Shown: positions 47,045 to 55,395 of the stretch, piece after piece
Numbering within the stretch: position 1 is the stretch's first letter
Layout of the letters: every line of letters begins with the position of its first letter
From: Acidobacteriota bacterium
GTDB lineage: Bacteria > Acidobacteriota > Thermoanaerobaculia > Multivoradales > Multivoraceae
Reading direction: 5' to 3'
Length of the DNA: 64,000 nucleotides
Assembly: GCA_029263415.1 (NCBI GenBank)
Contig: JAJCXN010000038.1
Location: 62,001-126,000 of the forward strand
Notes under the pieces: model-generated
Seen by the model: the letters and a program-made list of their open reading frames with translations, nothing else
The model's database searches: none
Told to the model about the DNA's origin: nothing
Made by a program: the position numbers and the translations under genes

Positions 47045-48826
47045 TCAGTGCTTCGCCTTCTGCTCGACCCACCAATCGACATGTTCGTTCAGCACTGCCA
47101 TCGGCAGTGAGCCGTACTCGAGCACGGCCTCGTGGAACTCACGAATGTCAAAGTCTTCTCCCAGTTCAGCCGCTGCTCGCTCGCGCAGGCTACGCAGCTC
47201 CAACTTTCCCATCTGGTAGGCCAGTGCTTGCGCTGGCATGTCTGCGGAGTAGCGGATCGACTCCGTCCCGATTTGGGTTTCAGACTCGAAAGTGTGGTCA
47301 CGCATGAACGCGCGCCCATCTTCAAGCGACCACTCAAGTCCGTTCATTCCGGTATCGACCACTAGCCGGGTGGCAAGGAAGATCTCGAGCAGGTAGAGCC
47401 CATAGGCGCTCAGCGGATCATCATCGTAGACGCCTGCTTCGAGGCCGAGCCAACTGCTGTACGAGCCCCAGCCTTCGGTGTAGGCAGTGTGCCACTGATT
47501 GCGACGATACTTGGGCAGGCTCTGGTTCTCGCTCTGCCGAGCCAGGTGAAAGTGATGACCCGGCACCAGTTCGTGCAGCGACACTGCGCGGAGATTGAGC
47601 CAGCTGCGTTCGTCGAGCTTGGAGCCGTTGTACATGTAGCGGCCCTTCGGCTGTTCGGGAGTCGCAGGCCGGTAGACGCCGTAGGTCATGGTGGCTTCAA
47701 GATGCCGCTCGAGACGCTCGACTCCATAAGGAGCAGCGGGCCTCGTTGAGAAGTACCGATCGACAACTAGCTCCATGTCGCGAGCCGCGGCCATCAGCCG
47801 ATCCGCGACTTCGTCGGCGTTCTTTGGGTAGTACTCCGCCTCAGAACGCAACGACTGATGGAACTCGTTGCGGGTTCCATCGAAGCCGACCTTTGCTTGC
47901 AGCGCTGCCATCTCTTGCTCCATTTCCTCAACCAGAGCGAGACCTCGCTGGTGCACATCCTCGGGAGCAATGTCCATGGTGGTCGAGCGCCGCACCGCGA
48001 ATCGGTAGTACTCCTCTCCGTCCGGTAGCTCGGCAGCTCCGACATCGGGATAGGTGCGATCCGCGTAGTCGCCACCCAAAAGCGTGACCAATGAACCCAA
48101 TGCCGGGTCGATGTCGTTGCTGACGATCGCGAGCACCTGGGAGACAAATGCCTCGGTGTCTCCCTCCGCATCGACCAGGCGCTGCTCGGTCACCCCGTAG
48201 GGTCCAAAGCTGTCGCCAGCAATTTGGGATTCGATGATCCCGAGACTGGGTTCGAGATTGTCGCGCCACACATACACACCACGCTCCGCTTGACCGCGAA
48301 CCCTCGTCTCAAGGCCGGCAATGTAGTCGGGAACCTGGGCCAGCAGATCGAGAAACTCAACCCGTTGCTCTTCACTCACTACTGGCCGGCTCTGCAGGAG
48401 CTGGCTGAGACCGGTGAGTGGATTGAGATACGGCGTCAACACACTGTCGTGCCAGAACCAGCGTTCCCCTTCAACCAACATCTCTAGGTCCCACTGCAAC
48501 GCCTTGATGTCGATCCATCGGGCGTGCTCCAGGGCACTTGTGTCGATGGCTTGGATGCGGGTAAGCCAGCTGCGTGCTTTTGCGACCTGGTCCTGGTAGC
48601 CAGCAAAGGAAACATCGTCCAGGTGTTCGACCGGCAGCCCTTCCCTCATTCGCAGGAATGCGCTTTGCTCGATCATCGTTTGCCACACTTCGGCGAAGAT
48701 CGTCTCTACGGTCTCAGCCGGCGTCGGTGTGTCCGCCGAACAACTCACCAGAAACAGAATCCCGAACCCGAGCGCAATCGCCCGCTGGAAGAGGCTCTTG
48801 GTGCGGCTGTGTCTTGCTTTGATCAT
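47045..48826 (-). CDS. DUF885 lipoprotein, probable metallo-hydrolase
   Basis: 593 residues if translation starts at the ATG with AGGA eight bases upstream (an ATG nine bases earlier is the alternative). A lipoprotein signal ends LFLVSC (about residue 27). The DUF885 domain covers the rest, with the zinc-type motif [16 protein letters not shown] (about 435), then [15 protein letters not shown] carrying a further glutamate, as in gluzincin-like peptidases. Family members are believed to be carboxypeptidase-like peptidases but the substrate is unclear. It diverges from the beta-propeller gene. Confidence 0.9.
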   Translation of the reverse strand: MIKARHSRTKSLFQRAIALGFGILFLVSCSADTPTPAETVETIFAEVWQTMIEQSAFLRMREGLPVEHLDDVSFAGYQDQVAKARSWLTRIQAIDTSALEHARWIDIKALQWDLEMLVEGERWFWHDSVLTPYLNPLTGLSQLLQSRPVVSEEQRVEFLDLLAQVPDYIAGLETRVRGQAERGVYVWRDNLEPSLGIIESQIAGDSFGPYGVTEQRLVDAEGDTEAFVSQVLAIVSNDIDPALGSLVTLLGGDYADRTYPDVGAAELPDGEEYYRFAVRRSTTMDIAPEDVHQRGLALVEEMEQEMAALQAKVGFDGTRNEFHQSLRSEAEYYPKNADEVADRLMAAARDMELVVDRYFSTRPAAPYGVERLERHLEATMTYGVYRPATPEQPKGRYMYNGSKLDERSWLNLRAVSLHELVPGHHFHLARQSENQSLPKYRRNQWHTAYTEGWGSYSSWLGLEAGVYDDDPLSAYGLYLLEIFLATRLVVDTGMNGLEWSLEDGRAFMRDHTFESETQIGTESIRYSADMPAQALAYQMGKLELRSLRERAAAELGEDFDIREFHEAVLEYGSLPMAVLNEHVDWWVEQKAKH

Positions 48827-49205
48827 CGCGTCCATCCTGTTTCTCGAGCTGAGCGTGGCCGGAACTTCGGGTGAAGCCTCAAACGCTGCGTTTCCATTCC
48901 TCCACAACTCTACTGACTGTTGTACTCAGGGTGCCGAAAGGAGCGACCCCCATAGGGGCAGTAACGGTAGAGCCTGTTCGAGTGCTGAAGAGAAGGCCTG
49001 AACCAATCGGTTTCGAGAGCGTATGAACGCTGAAGCGATCACCCCCACAACGGCTCCTCACTTGCTCTCCCAGAGACCGGTCTCAAGATTCCAAAATTTT
49101 CGTGCTGCGGTCGGGAACCAAACGGCGATTGCTTGAGTCCAGAGCTGAGGGTCGCTGCGCCTCATCGGCAGTCCCTCAAACGGCCTATATCCACTCGGAG
49201 CACTC
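48827..49205. other. Divergent promoter region with a 12-bp perfect palindrome
   Basis: The gap separates two divergent lipoprotein genes. GAGACCGGTCTC at 49073-49084 is a perfect 12-bp palindrome and could be an operator; AAAATTTT follows at 49093. No gene is supported. A GGAG site precedes the ATG at 49206. Confidence 0.5.
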
Positions 49206-50603
49206 ATGCACTTCACAGAAGCAAAACTTGCCGCCCGATTGGTGGTGGGAGCGATATCACTTGTCCTACTGGCCACAGTTGGCTGTAGCGAGCCGCCGCA
49301 GGAAGCAGAACCACAAACGGCGCCAGAACCAGCAGTCGATGAATCCGCCTCTTGGCCAGGCTGGCGCGGCCCTGATCGCACGGCAAAATCTACCGACACC
49401 GATCTCCTGGAGAGTTGGCCAGACGGCGGCCCGCCACTTTTATGGGAGGCAGCGGGACTAGGAAGCGGATTCTCCAGTGTCGCGGTCAACAATGGGCGAG
49501 TGTTCACGCTAGGCGACGTCTTCGACGACGCCCCAGAAGCAGAGGGTGGCAGTGAGTATGTCGTCGCCCTGGACGCTCAAACCGGCAAGGAGCTCTGGCG
49601 AACTCGGGTCGGTGAGGCGTGGGCAGAAATGGATCTCTACCCGGGTTCCCGTTCGACACCCTCGGTGGCGGGCAATGCACTGGTGGTGCTGGCAAGCGAC
49701 GGAACTCTTGCGCGACTGGATGCAGATTCTGGCCAACTGCGATGGTCCAAAAGCCTGACCGCTGATTTCTCTGGCGCCGTAGCCCTGGCGCGGGCTGGCG
49801 TTCATTGGACATATTCAGAGTCGCCTCTGATCGACGGTGACCGCGTGGTGGTAACTCCAGGAATGCCAGACGTTGCCCTGCTTGCCCTTCGCTTGGAGGA
49901 CGGCGAAGAGATCTGGCGAACGCAGATCCCGGAGCTCGGCGAAAAGGGCGGCGACGGTGCTGGATACAGCTCGATCGTAGTCAGTGAGGGCGCTGGGGTG
50001 CGGCAGTACGTCCAGCTTATCGGGCGCGGACTCGTAGGTGTACGTGCCGACGACGGCGCCTTCTTGTGGGGCTACAACCGAGTTGCCAACCATGTCGCCA
50101 ACATCCCGACCCCGTTGATCAGCGGCAACCTCGTTTTTGCAAGTACCGGCTACGGAACCGGTGCGGTTCTACTCGAACTGACGCCAACAGGAAACGGCAA
50201 CGTCGATGCGAACGAGGTCTACTTCCTCGAATCAGATGTGTTCCAGAACCATCACGGCGGGATGGTTCTGCATGATGGTGTGGTCTACGCTGGCTCCGGA
50301 CACAACCGTGGCTTCCCGATCGCTCTTGACCTAGCCTCCGGAGAAATTCTTTGGGGACCGGAACGCAACGAGGGGCGCGGCTCGGCCGCAGTGGCATTCG
50401 CTGACGGACGGCTCTATATGCGCTACCAAAGCGGCCTCATGCTGCTTGCGGAGGCCACTCCGAGTGGCTATGTAGAACACGGCTCGTTCGAAATTCCAGG
50501 GGTCAAAGAGCCGAGCTGGGCTCACCCCGTCGTCATCGGCGGACGCCTCTACCTGCGCGAGCAGGACCAGATCCACGTCTACGACGTGAACCGACAGGAA
50601 TAG
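49206..50603 (+). CDS. PQQ-type beta-propeller lipoprotein (BamB-like fold)
   Basis: 465 residues with a lipoprotein signal (LLATVGC at about 27). The mature protein is a repeat of PQQ/tryptophan-docking blades (WPGWRGPDRTAKS, VVALDAQTGKELWRTRVG, LARLDADSGQLRWSKS, LALRLEDGEEIWRTQIP, PIALDLASGEILWGP). No catalytic PQQ ligands or haem motif are present, so it is more likely a structural or binding propeller of the outer-membrane-assembly type than a dehydrogenase. Confidence 0.88.
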   Translation: MHFTEAKLAARLVVGAISLVLLATVGCSEPPQEAEPQTAPEPAVDESASWPGWRGPDRTAKSTDTDLLESWPDGGPPLLWEAAGLGSGFSSVAVNNGRVFTLGDVFDDAPEAEGGSEYVVALDAQTGKELWRTRVGEAWAEMDLYPGSRSTPSVAGNALVVLASDGTLARLDADSGQLRWSKSLTADFSGAVALARAGVHWTYSESPLIDGDRVVVTPGMPDVALLALRLEDGEEIWRTQIPELGEKGGDGAGYSSIVVSEGAGVRQYVQLIGRGLVGVRADDGAFLWGYNRVANHVANIPTPLISGNLVFASTGYGTGAVLLELTPTGNGNVDANEVYFLESDVFQNHHGGMVLHDGVVYAGSGHNRGFPIALDLASGEILWGPERNEGRGSAAVAFADGRLYMRYQSGLMLLAEATPSGYVEHGSFEIPGVKEPSWAHPVVIGGRLYLREQDQIHVYDVNRQE

Positions 50604-51034
50604 CTCGAGGCAAATCGCAAGCAGCGCTCAACCGTAGGCGGACGAGTGCATCTGGTCTCCGTGACTCGCAAAGTGCGTTTCGATCTCCACTGGGTAGGGG
50701 ATGTCTCGATGACGATGCTCGTCGCGAATTCCCGCGAGTGGTGGTGGCTTGCCTTTGCTTCGACCTTTGAGATTCAACGAAGAAGGGCCGACGCTGGGGC
50801 CGATTGAGTCGCCTAAGAACGACCTGTCGCAGGCGCTCTCGAGAAGGAATAGAGGTCAACAAAGACCGCGTTGCGACCGGCTTAGGCCAGGAAGCAGGAG
50901 TGCCTCTGTCATTCTCCGCTCGCAGTAGGGTCGAGCTACGGTCGAGCTACGGTCGAGCTACGGTTGAGCTACGGTTCAGCGCCCCGATAAGCTCACTCAC
51001 TCTTCAAAATGAAACCACTTTTCGGAGCTTCACT
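50604..51034. other. Intergenic region with 11-bp repeats
   Basis: No gene is supported. The frame of the metallopeptidase is open here, but its codons look unlike protein and no ribosome site is present before 51020. An 11-bp array occupies 50929-50972. Confidence 0.6.
50929..50972. repeat. Four 11-bp tandem repeats upstream of the metallopeptidase
   Basis: GGTCGAGCTAC three times exactly (50929, 50940, 50951), then GGTTGAGCTAC (50962) and a degenerate partial copy. The period is close to one helical turn and the array ends 62 bp before the TTG start. Confidence 0.92.
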
Positions 51035-52834
51035 TTGCAGCATCCAAGCAACCAGCAAGCGCTACGTGCAACCCCCCTTTCTCTATGGGCTCTCCTCCTC
51101 GCGGTGCTGATCTCCAGCATCGCAGTGGCACAGAAACAACCGGTGCCCAACCAAGCACTGACCAAGATCGAAGTTCTTCCCGAAGTCACTTCGCGGCAAG
51201 GCAATCGCACCGTGAACGCGACCACCGGAGCGGTTCGCACGCTACTCGCCGAGAACTACCAAACGGCGCCCGGCACTCCCGAAGGCAGGGCTCGCCAGTT
51301 CCTGGAGGCCAACGTCGGTCGCGTCGGCCTCGACCAGCCGGATCTACGGGACCTGAGGCTGCACTCCGTGCGGGAAGGCAAAGCCACGACCGTTGTTCGC
51401 TTTGAACAGCACGTCGATGAAGTCCCTGTGCTTCGAGCGCGGGTGATCGTCTCGATCGACCCTGAAGGCGTTGTGCGATACGTGAGCAGCAGCTATGAGC
51501 CAGGTGTGGTGGTTGCATCCATGCGCGCCACGCTCGCACCCGCCCTATCGAAAACTGTTGCTACCAACTATCTGGGCGTTGTCGATGGTGTTTCTAGCGA
51601 GATTCAAGACACCGTGATCCTTCCCCGCGGAGCTCAAAGCCGCCTGGTGCATCGATCCTTGATCTCCCCTCTCAGGTCACCGCAGGGTGATTGGGAAGTC
51701 CTGGTCGACGCGATCACCGGCGCAGTGCTGCGCTCAGAAGACCGAGCGGCCTACGCCGGCGCACACGAAGACCGCCGCGCAGCGCGACGCGGCGTCACCG
51801 ACGGCGACGGTGAAACGTTCGATCCAGATCCACTGAGTTCCGCGAACGCAACCTACGGCGACACAGGCTTCGTTGATGGTGGCGACGCGACCACAACCCA
51901 GCTTGAGGGGGAACTCATGATGGTCTCCCTGCTCGACATCACAGACGATGGAGGAACCTTTTCCCTCACCGGCCCATGGGCCGAGATCACCGATCATGAT
52001 CCGCCCTTCAAGGGATTGTTCACCCAGGCAAGCAGCACGTTCAACTTCACCCGAGACAACGACGCGTTCGAAGCAGTCACGGTCTACTTCCACATCGATT
52101 CCCTGATGAGATACCTCAACGTGACCCTGGCGCTCGACATTAGGCCCTACCAGTACGCGACCGGAGTCCGAGCTGATCCCAGTGGCTTCAGTGGCGCCGA
52201 TAACTCTTCGTACAGCACCGGAACGGGTCGACTTCGGTTTGGCGAAGGCGGTGTCGATGATGCTGAAGACTCGGACGTGATCCACCACGAGCTCGGTCAT
52301 GGGCTCCATGACTGGGTAACCGCAGGCGGCCTTTCTCAAGTCAACGGATTGAGCGAAGGAACCGGCGACTACACGGCTCAGTCGTACAACCGCTCACTTG
52401 GCTCCTGGAGCCCCGCAGACCCCGCCTATCACTGGGTCTTCAGGTGGGACGGCCACAACGAATTCTGGAGTGGCAGGGTGACCAACTACGAAGCCAGCTA
52501 CGACGGCGGCCTAACGGGGTCTATCCACACAGACGGCCAAATCTGGGCCACTTGCAACATGCTGATCTGGGACTCCATCGGCAACGAAGCGTCAGACGTT
52601 GCCTTCTGGGAGGGCCTCGCGATGACTGGCAGCTCGACTAATCAAGAAGACGCTGCCCAAGCGGTGCTGCAAGCAGCGGCAGACCTGGGCTATTCAGGCG
52701 GCACTCTGACCGACATGTTCAACATCTACGCCAACTGCGGCTACGACGTCATGGCGGTAGCACCCTCGGTTGATATTTTCTCTGACGGCTTTGAGAGTGG
52801 CGACACAACGGCTTGGTCTAGCGTAACCCCCTAG
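51035..52834 (+). CDS. Secreted gluzincin metallopeptidase with FTP-like propeptide
   Basis: 599 residues from a TTG start chosen because GGAG lies seven bases upstream and the signal peptide (LWALLLAVLISSIAVAQ) then sits at the N-terminus; no in-frame ATG fits. A propeptide of FTP/PepSY type (about 60-230, RFEQHVDEVPVLRARVIVSI, GDWEVLVDAITGAVL) precedes the catalytic domain with the zinc motif HHELGHGLHD (about 415) and the third ligand in LSEGTGDYTAQ. The layout fits thermolysin/fungalysin-like enzymes. The C-terminus ends DIFSDGFESGDTTAWSSVTP, a tail also found in altered form on the HzsA-related protein. Confidence 0.88.
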   Translation: MQHPSNQQALRATPLSLWALLLAVLISSIAVAQKQPVPNQALTKIEVLPEVTSRQGNRTVNATTGAVRTLLAENYQTAPGTPEGRARQFLEANVGRVGLDQPDLRDLRLHSVREGKATTVVRFEQHVDEVPVLRARVIVSIDPEGVVRYVSSSYEPGVVVASMRATLAPALSKTVATNYLGVVDGVSSEIQDTVILPRGAQSRLVHRSLISPLRSPQGDWEVLVDAITGAVLRSEDRAAYAGAHEDRRAARRGVTDGDGETFDPDPLSSANATYGDTGFVDGGDATTTQLEGELMMVSLLDITDDGGTFSLTGPWAEITDHDPPFKGLFTQASSTFNFTRDNDAFEAVTVYFHIDSLMRYLNVTLALDIRPYQYATGVRADPSGFSGADNSSYSTGTGRLRFGEGGVDDAEDSDVIHHELGHGLHDWVTAGGLSQVNGLSEGTGDYTAQSYNRSLGSWSPADPAYHWVFRWDGHNEFWSGRVTNYEASYDGGLTGSIHTDGQIWATCNMLIWDSIGNEASDVAFWEGLAMTGSSTNQEDAAQAVLQAAADLGYSGGTLTDMFNIYANCGYDVMAVAPSVDIFSDGFESGDTTAWSSVTP

Positions 52835-52921
52835 TGGCATGAGCGCTCGGCCCCAGCTGCTTTCTCGTTTCTGAGTGCCGTGTTGCTGGGGTCGAGACAC
52901 AGTGCTCAGCCACCGAAGCCC

Positions 52922-54604
52922 CTAGCGAATGTAGCCGAGCGCTCGCAAGGATTTGACCAAGTCCTCATCCAACGCTCTCGCCTCGATGGTCCCGGCGACA
53001 CCGAAAAAGTCCTCGAGGACGGCGTTCAAGCGCGCGGCCAACGAGGCTCGTTCTATGGTCACATCACGTGGCGCATCGTCCGCTTGCAGATCCCACAGCG
53101 TGGAGTCATAGCCGCCTTCAAACAGGGGGGTCTGCACCAACTTTAGCCCTGGGAGCCTGACGGTTCTTTGGCGAGCGGTTTCGGCAGGCCAACGGTCAAA
53201 CGCTGTCGCGAGGTGCTCCTCAACCTTTGGCATTGTTCCGAGAACGTTCTTCTTCATCGCAAGGTCCTCAATGTGATCGAAGAGCTCTGCTGACCCACTG
53301 GGCCCGCGACAATAGCTGTAGGGCTCCTCGTGCACACACGAACGTCCCTCCATCCGACCGCTGCGAAACAACCGGGTCGAGTTGCGGCAAAAGCCGGTGC
53401 CGCTCTCCGCGAACATCGGTCGGCGGTGGCTGTTGTCGGTCGACGATGGTGGCCGCAGCAGCCTCTGCTTCAGGCTGATCCCATCGAGGGCTTGCTCTTG
53501 TTGGAGACCGAGCAGATCGAGCAGTGTTGGCAGCACATCGATCAATCCTGCGCTGCCAGCGTCGACCTTGCCCGCCAGGGCACCTGCTCCTGCGATCACC
53601 AGCGGCACGCGGATCGCCACGTCATGGACATTCTCCCCATGCTCGTAGTAGAGGCCGTCCTCTCCCAGGTTCTCGCCGTGATCAGCGGTAAAGACAATAA
53701 CGGTGTTGTCGAGTCGCCCCGCCTCTCGCAGACCATCGAGCAGCCGACCGATCTCAGAATCGGTGTAGTTGACCTCGGCCTGATAGAGACGCTTGCACCC
53801 GTCGAGTGCGGCGCTGGCTTCGCCAAACATGTCGTCCACCAGCTCGCCGCAAGTCACTTCGCCGCCGAGCAGCCGTTCGGTCATCTGCCAGCAGGTTCCT
53901 GCATCCACATCATCTCGCCAGGCAGATGGTGGCCGGTAGACAAAATGCGGATCGAAATAGAGCGTCCAAAGCAACAACGGCTGATCTGCGGGAACCGCCT
54001 CGATCAGGCGCAATGCCTCATTCGTGGTTGCCTCCGCCCAGCCGACGCCGGTACCAGAGCCGTCTTCGTCATAACGATCTAAGCGTTCCGCGTACAGTTC
54101 CTTGAGACGCAACCCATCAACAAATTCATCGAATCCCTGGTCTAGGTTCTGCTTCGGCCCTGCGGACTGGTTAGCGCTCACCGCTAGTGTCGAATAGCCA
54201 GCATCTCGCAGCCGCTCACTGAGCAAGCGACCGTTGGTCACCGGATCACCGACCTCGCGACTACCGTGGCGATGCGGATAGAGGCCGGTCAGCATCGACG
54301 CCAAGGCCGGGGTGGTTCGCGGCATCGGCGCGATCGCTTGGGAAAAGGATGTGCCGCTCTCTGCTATGGCATCAATGTTCGGGGTCAAAGCCTGCACGCC
54401 GTCGGCCACGCCACCACCCAGGAAGCCCAGAGAATCGAGTCGCAATGTATCGATTGACACAATGATGACATCGTATTGCCGAGTAGTCGGCCCCGTGCAC
54501 GAACCGACAACCAAGCCAAGCGACGCAAGCGACGCAAGCGACGCAAGCGACAAGAAGAGCACACCGCGAGTGATGGTGCTGCTGGACCAATCCTGAAAAC
54601 TCAT
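52922..54604 (-). CDS. AlkP-superfamily (sulfatase-like) lipoprotein
   Basis: 560 residues from the ATG at 54604; a signal with tandem Ser-Leu-Ala repeats ends in a lipobox-like VVGSC. The sulfatase-type fold is clear: DVIIVSIDTLRLDSLG (metal Asp), RTTPALASMLTGLYPHRHG, LYFDPHFVYRPP, TVIVFTADHGENLGEDGLYY and LIDVLPTLLDLLGL. The nucleophile site aligns as T-T-P-A, with Thr where formylglycine sulfatases have Cys or Ser, and the following Arg is absent. It probably handles phosphate esters or works as a phospho-transferase in the envelope. It faces the metallopeptidase and is followed upstream by glycosyltransferases. Confidence 0.85.
   Translation of the reverse strand: MSFQDWSSSTITRGVLFLSLASLASLASLGLVVGSCTGPTTRQYDVIIVSIDTLRLDSLGFLGGGVADGVQALTPNIDAIAESGTSFSQAIAPMPRTTPALASMLTGLYPHRHGSREVGDPVTNGRLLSERLRDAGYSTLAVSANQSAGPKQNLDQGFDEFVDGLRLKELYAERLDRYDEDGSGTGVGWAEATTNEALRLIEAVPADQPLLLWTLYFDPHFVYRPPSAWRDDVDAGTCWQMTERLLGGEVTCGELVDDMFGEASAALDGCKRLYQAEVNYTDSEIGRLLDGLREAGRLDNTVIVFTADHGENLGEDGLYYEHGENVHDVAIRVPLVIAGAGALAGKVDAGSAGLIDVLPTLLDLLGLQQEQALDGISLKQRLLRPPSSTDNSHRRPMFAESGTGFCRNSTRLFRSGRMEGRSCVHEEPYSYCRGPSGSAELFDHIEDLAMKKNVLGTMPKVEEHLATAFDRWPAETARQRTVRLPGLKLVQTPLFEGGYDSTLWDLQADDAPRDVTIERASLAARLNAVLEDFFGVAGTIEARALDEDLVKSLRALGYIR
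54522..54548. repeat. 9-bp tandem repeats encoding Ser-Leu-Ala in a signal peptide
   Basis: GACGCAAGC occurs three times in exact tandem, with partial copies on both sides. On the coding strand it lengthens the hydrophobic core of the lipoprotein signal as SLA-SLA-SLA. Unit loss or gain stays in frame. Confidence 0.93.
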
Positions 54605-54680
54605 GAGGGGCACACTATCCGAGAGCGGTGCGTAGCTAACGAGCACTGGCTGTCGACGCCACCCTCAAACGGCCACCGGC

Positions 54681-55373
54681 CTACCGCGACCGTAACCTCA
54701 GCTTCAAGACGTCCCAAAGCATCTGCGCCGAGTGAGTCACCGGATCTACCCGCGAATACTCCACATGGTTCCAAACCACGGCTACTTCCTGGACCGAGAT
54801 TCCTCTCTTGCGCGCCAGCACCAACAGCTCAACATCAAATGCAAACCCGTCGATCGTCATCTCAGCGAAGAGGTCGCGCGCAACCTTGCCCTCAATCAAC
54901 TTGAAACCACACTGAGTGTCACGGACACCGCCAAAACCCAGCAGCCGCAGCAACAGATTGAAGGTCGATCCCATGGTCTCTCGATAGAAGGGTTGCCGCT
55001 GCCCGATCAGGTCTCTGGCCAGCGCGCGACTGCCAAACGCAATGGGCGAAGTCGCGAGCGCAGCCTCCAAGGTTGCGAGTTCTTCAATCGGCGTTGAGAG
55101 ATCCGCGTCGGTGATCAGCACCCGATCCCCGGTGGTATCCAAGACTCCAGCCTTAACTGCAGCTCCCTTGCCCCGATTCTTGGGCAAAACTAGGGTCCGG
55201 AACTGGGACTCAAAACCATCGGTGGCGAACCGCGTGCCATCCGTGCTGCCGTCGTCAACCACAACTATCTCGTATGAACGTTCTGAATGAAGCAAGAAGC
55301 GCTCTATCTGAGCCAACGATCCGGGCAAGCGATCTTGCTCCTGGTACGCCGGCACTACAATTGATAGCTGCAT
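54681..55373 (-). CDS. GT2 glycosyltransferase (polyprenyl-phosphate sugar transferase type)
   Basis: 230 residues from the ATG with AAGGA seven bases upstream. A GT-A domain: LSIVVPAYQEQDRLPGSLAQ, IVVVDDGSTDGT, NRGKGAAVKAGVL, VLITDADLSTPIEELATLE (DxD metal site) and DTQCGFKLI. This is the pattern of ALG5/DPM1-like enzymes that make polyprenyl-phosphate glucose or mannose at the membrane. Twenty-two bases separate it from the end of the GT39-like gene upstream, so they share a transcript and could supply lipid-linked sugar to that enzyme. Confidence 0.93.
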   Translation of the reverse strand: MQLSIVVPAYQEQDRLPGSLAQIERFLLHSERSYEIVVVDDGSTDGTRFATDGFESQFRTLVLPKNRGKGAAVKAGVLDTTGDRVLITDADLSTPIEELATLEAALATSPIAFGSRALARDLIGQRQPFYRETMGSTFNLLLRLLGFGGVRDTQCGFKLIEGKVARDLFAEMTIDGFAFDVELLVLARKRGISVQEVAVVWNHVEYSRVDPVTHSAQMLWDVLKLRLRSR

Positions 55374-55395
55374 GAGAGGGTCCTTCGATCTGGAC

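Noticed and set aside
49206-50603. Second PQQ-dependent dehydrogenase
   Set aside because: The blades fit PQQ repeats, but the adjacent cysteines, catalytic region and haem site seen in the true dehydrogenase are missing.
2459-54548. CRISPR arrays
   Set aside because: The repeats are directly tandem, without spacers, and differ in unit between loci.
52922-54604. Formylglycine sulfatase
   Set aside because: The key Cys/Ser is Thr and the following Arg of the signature is absent.
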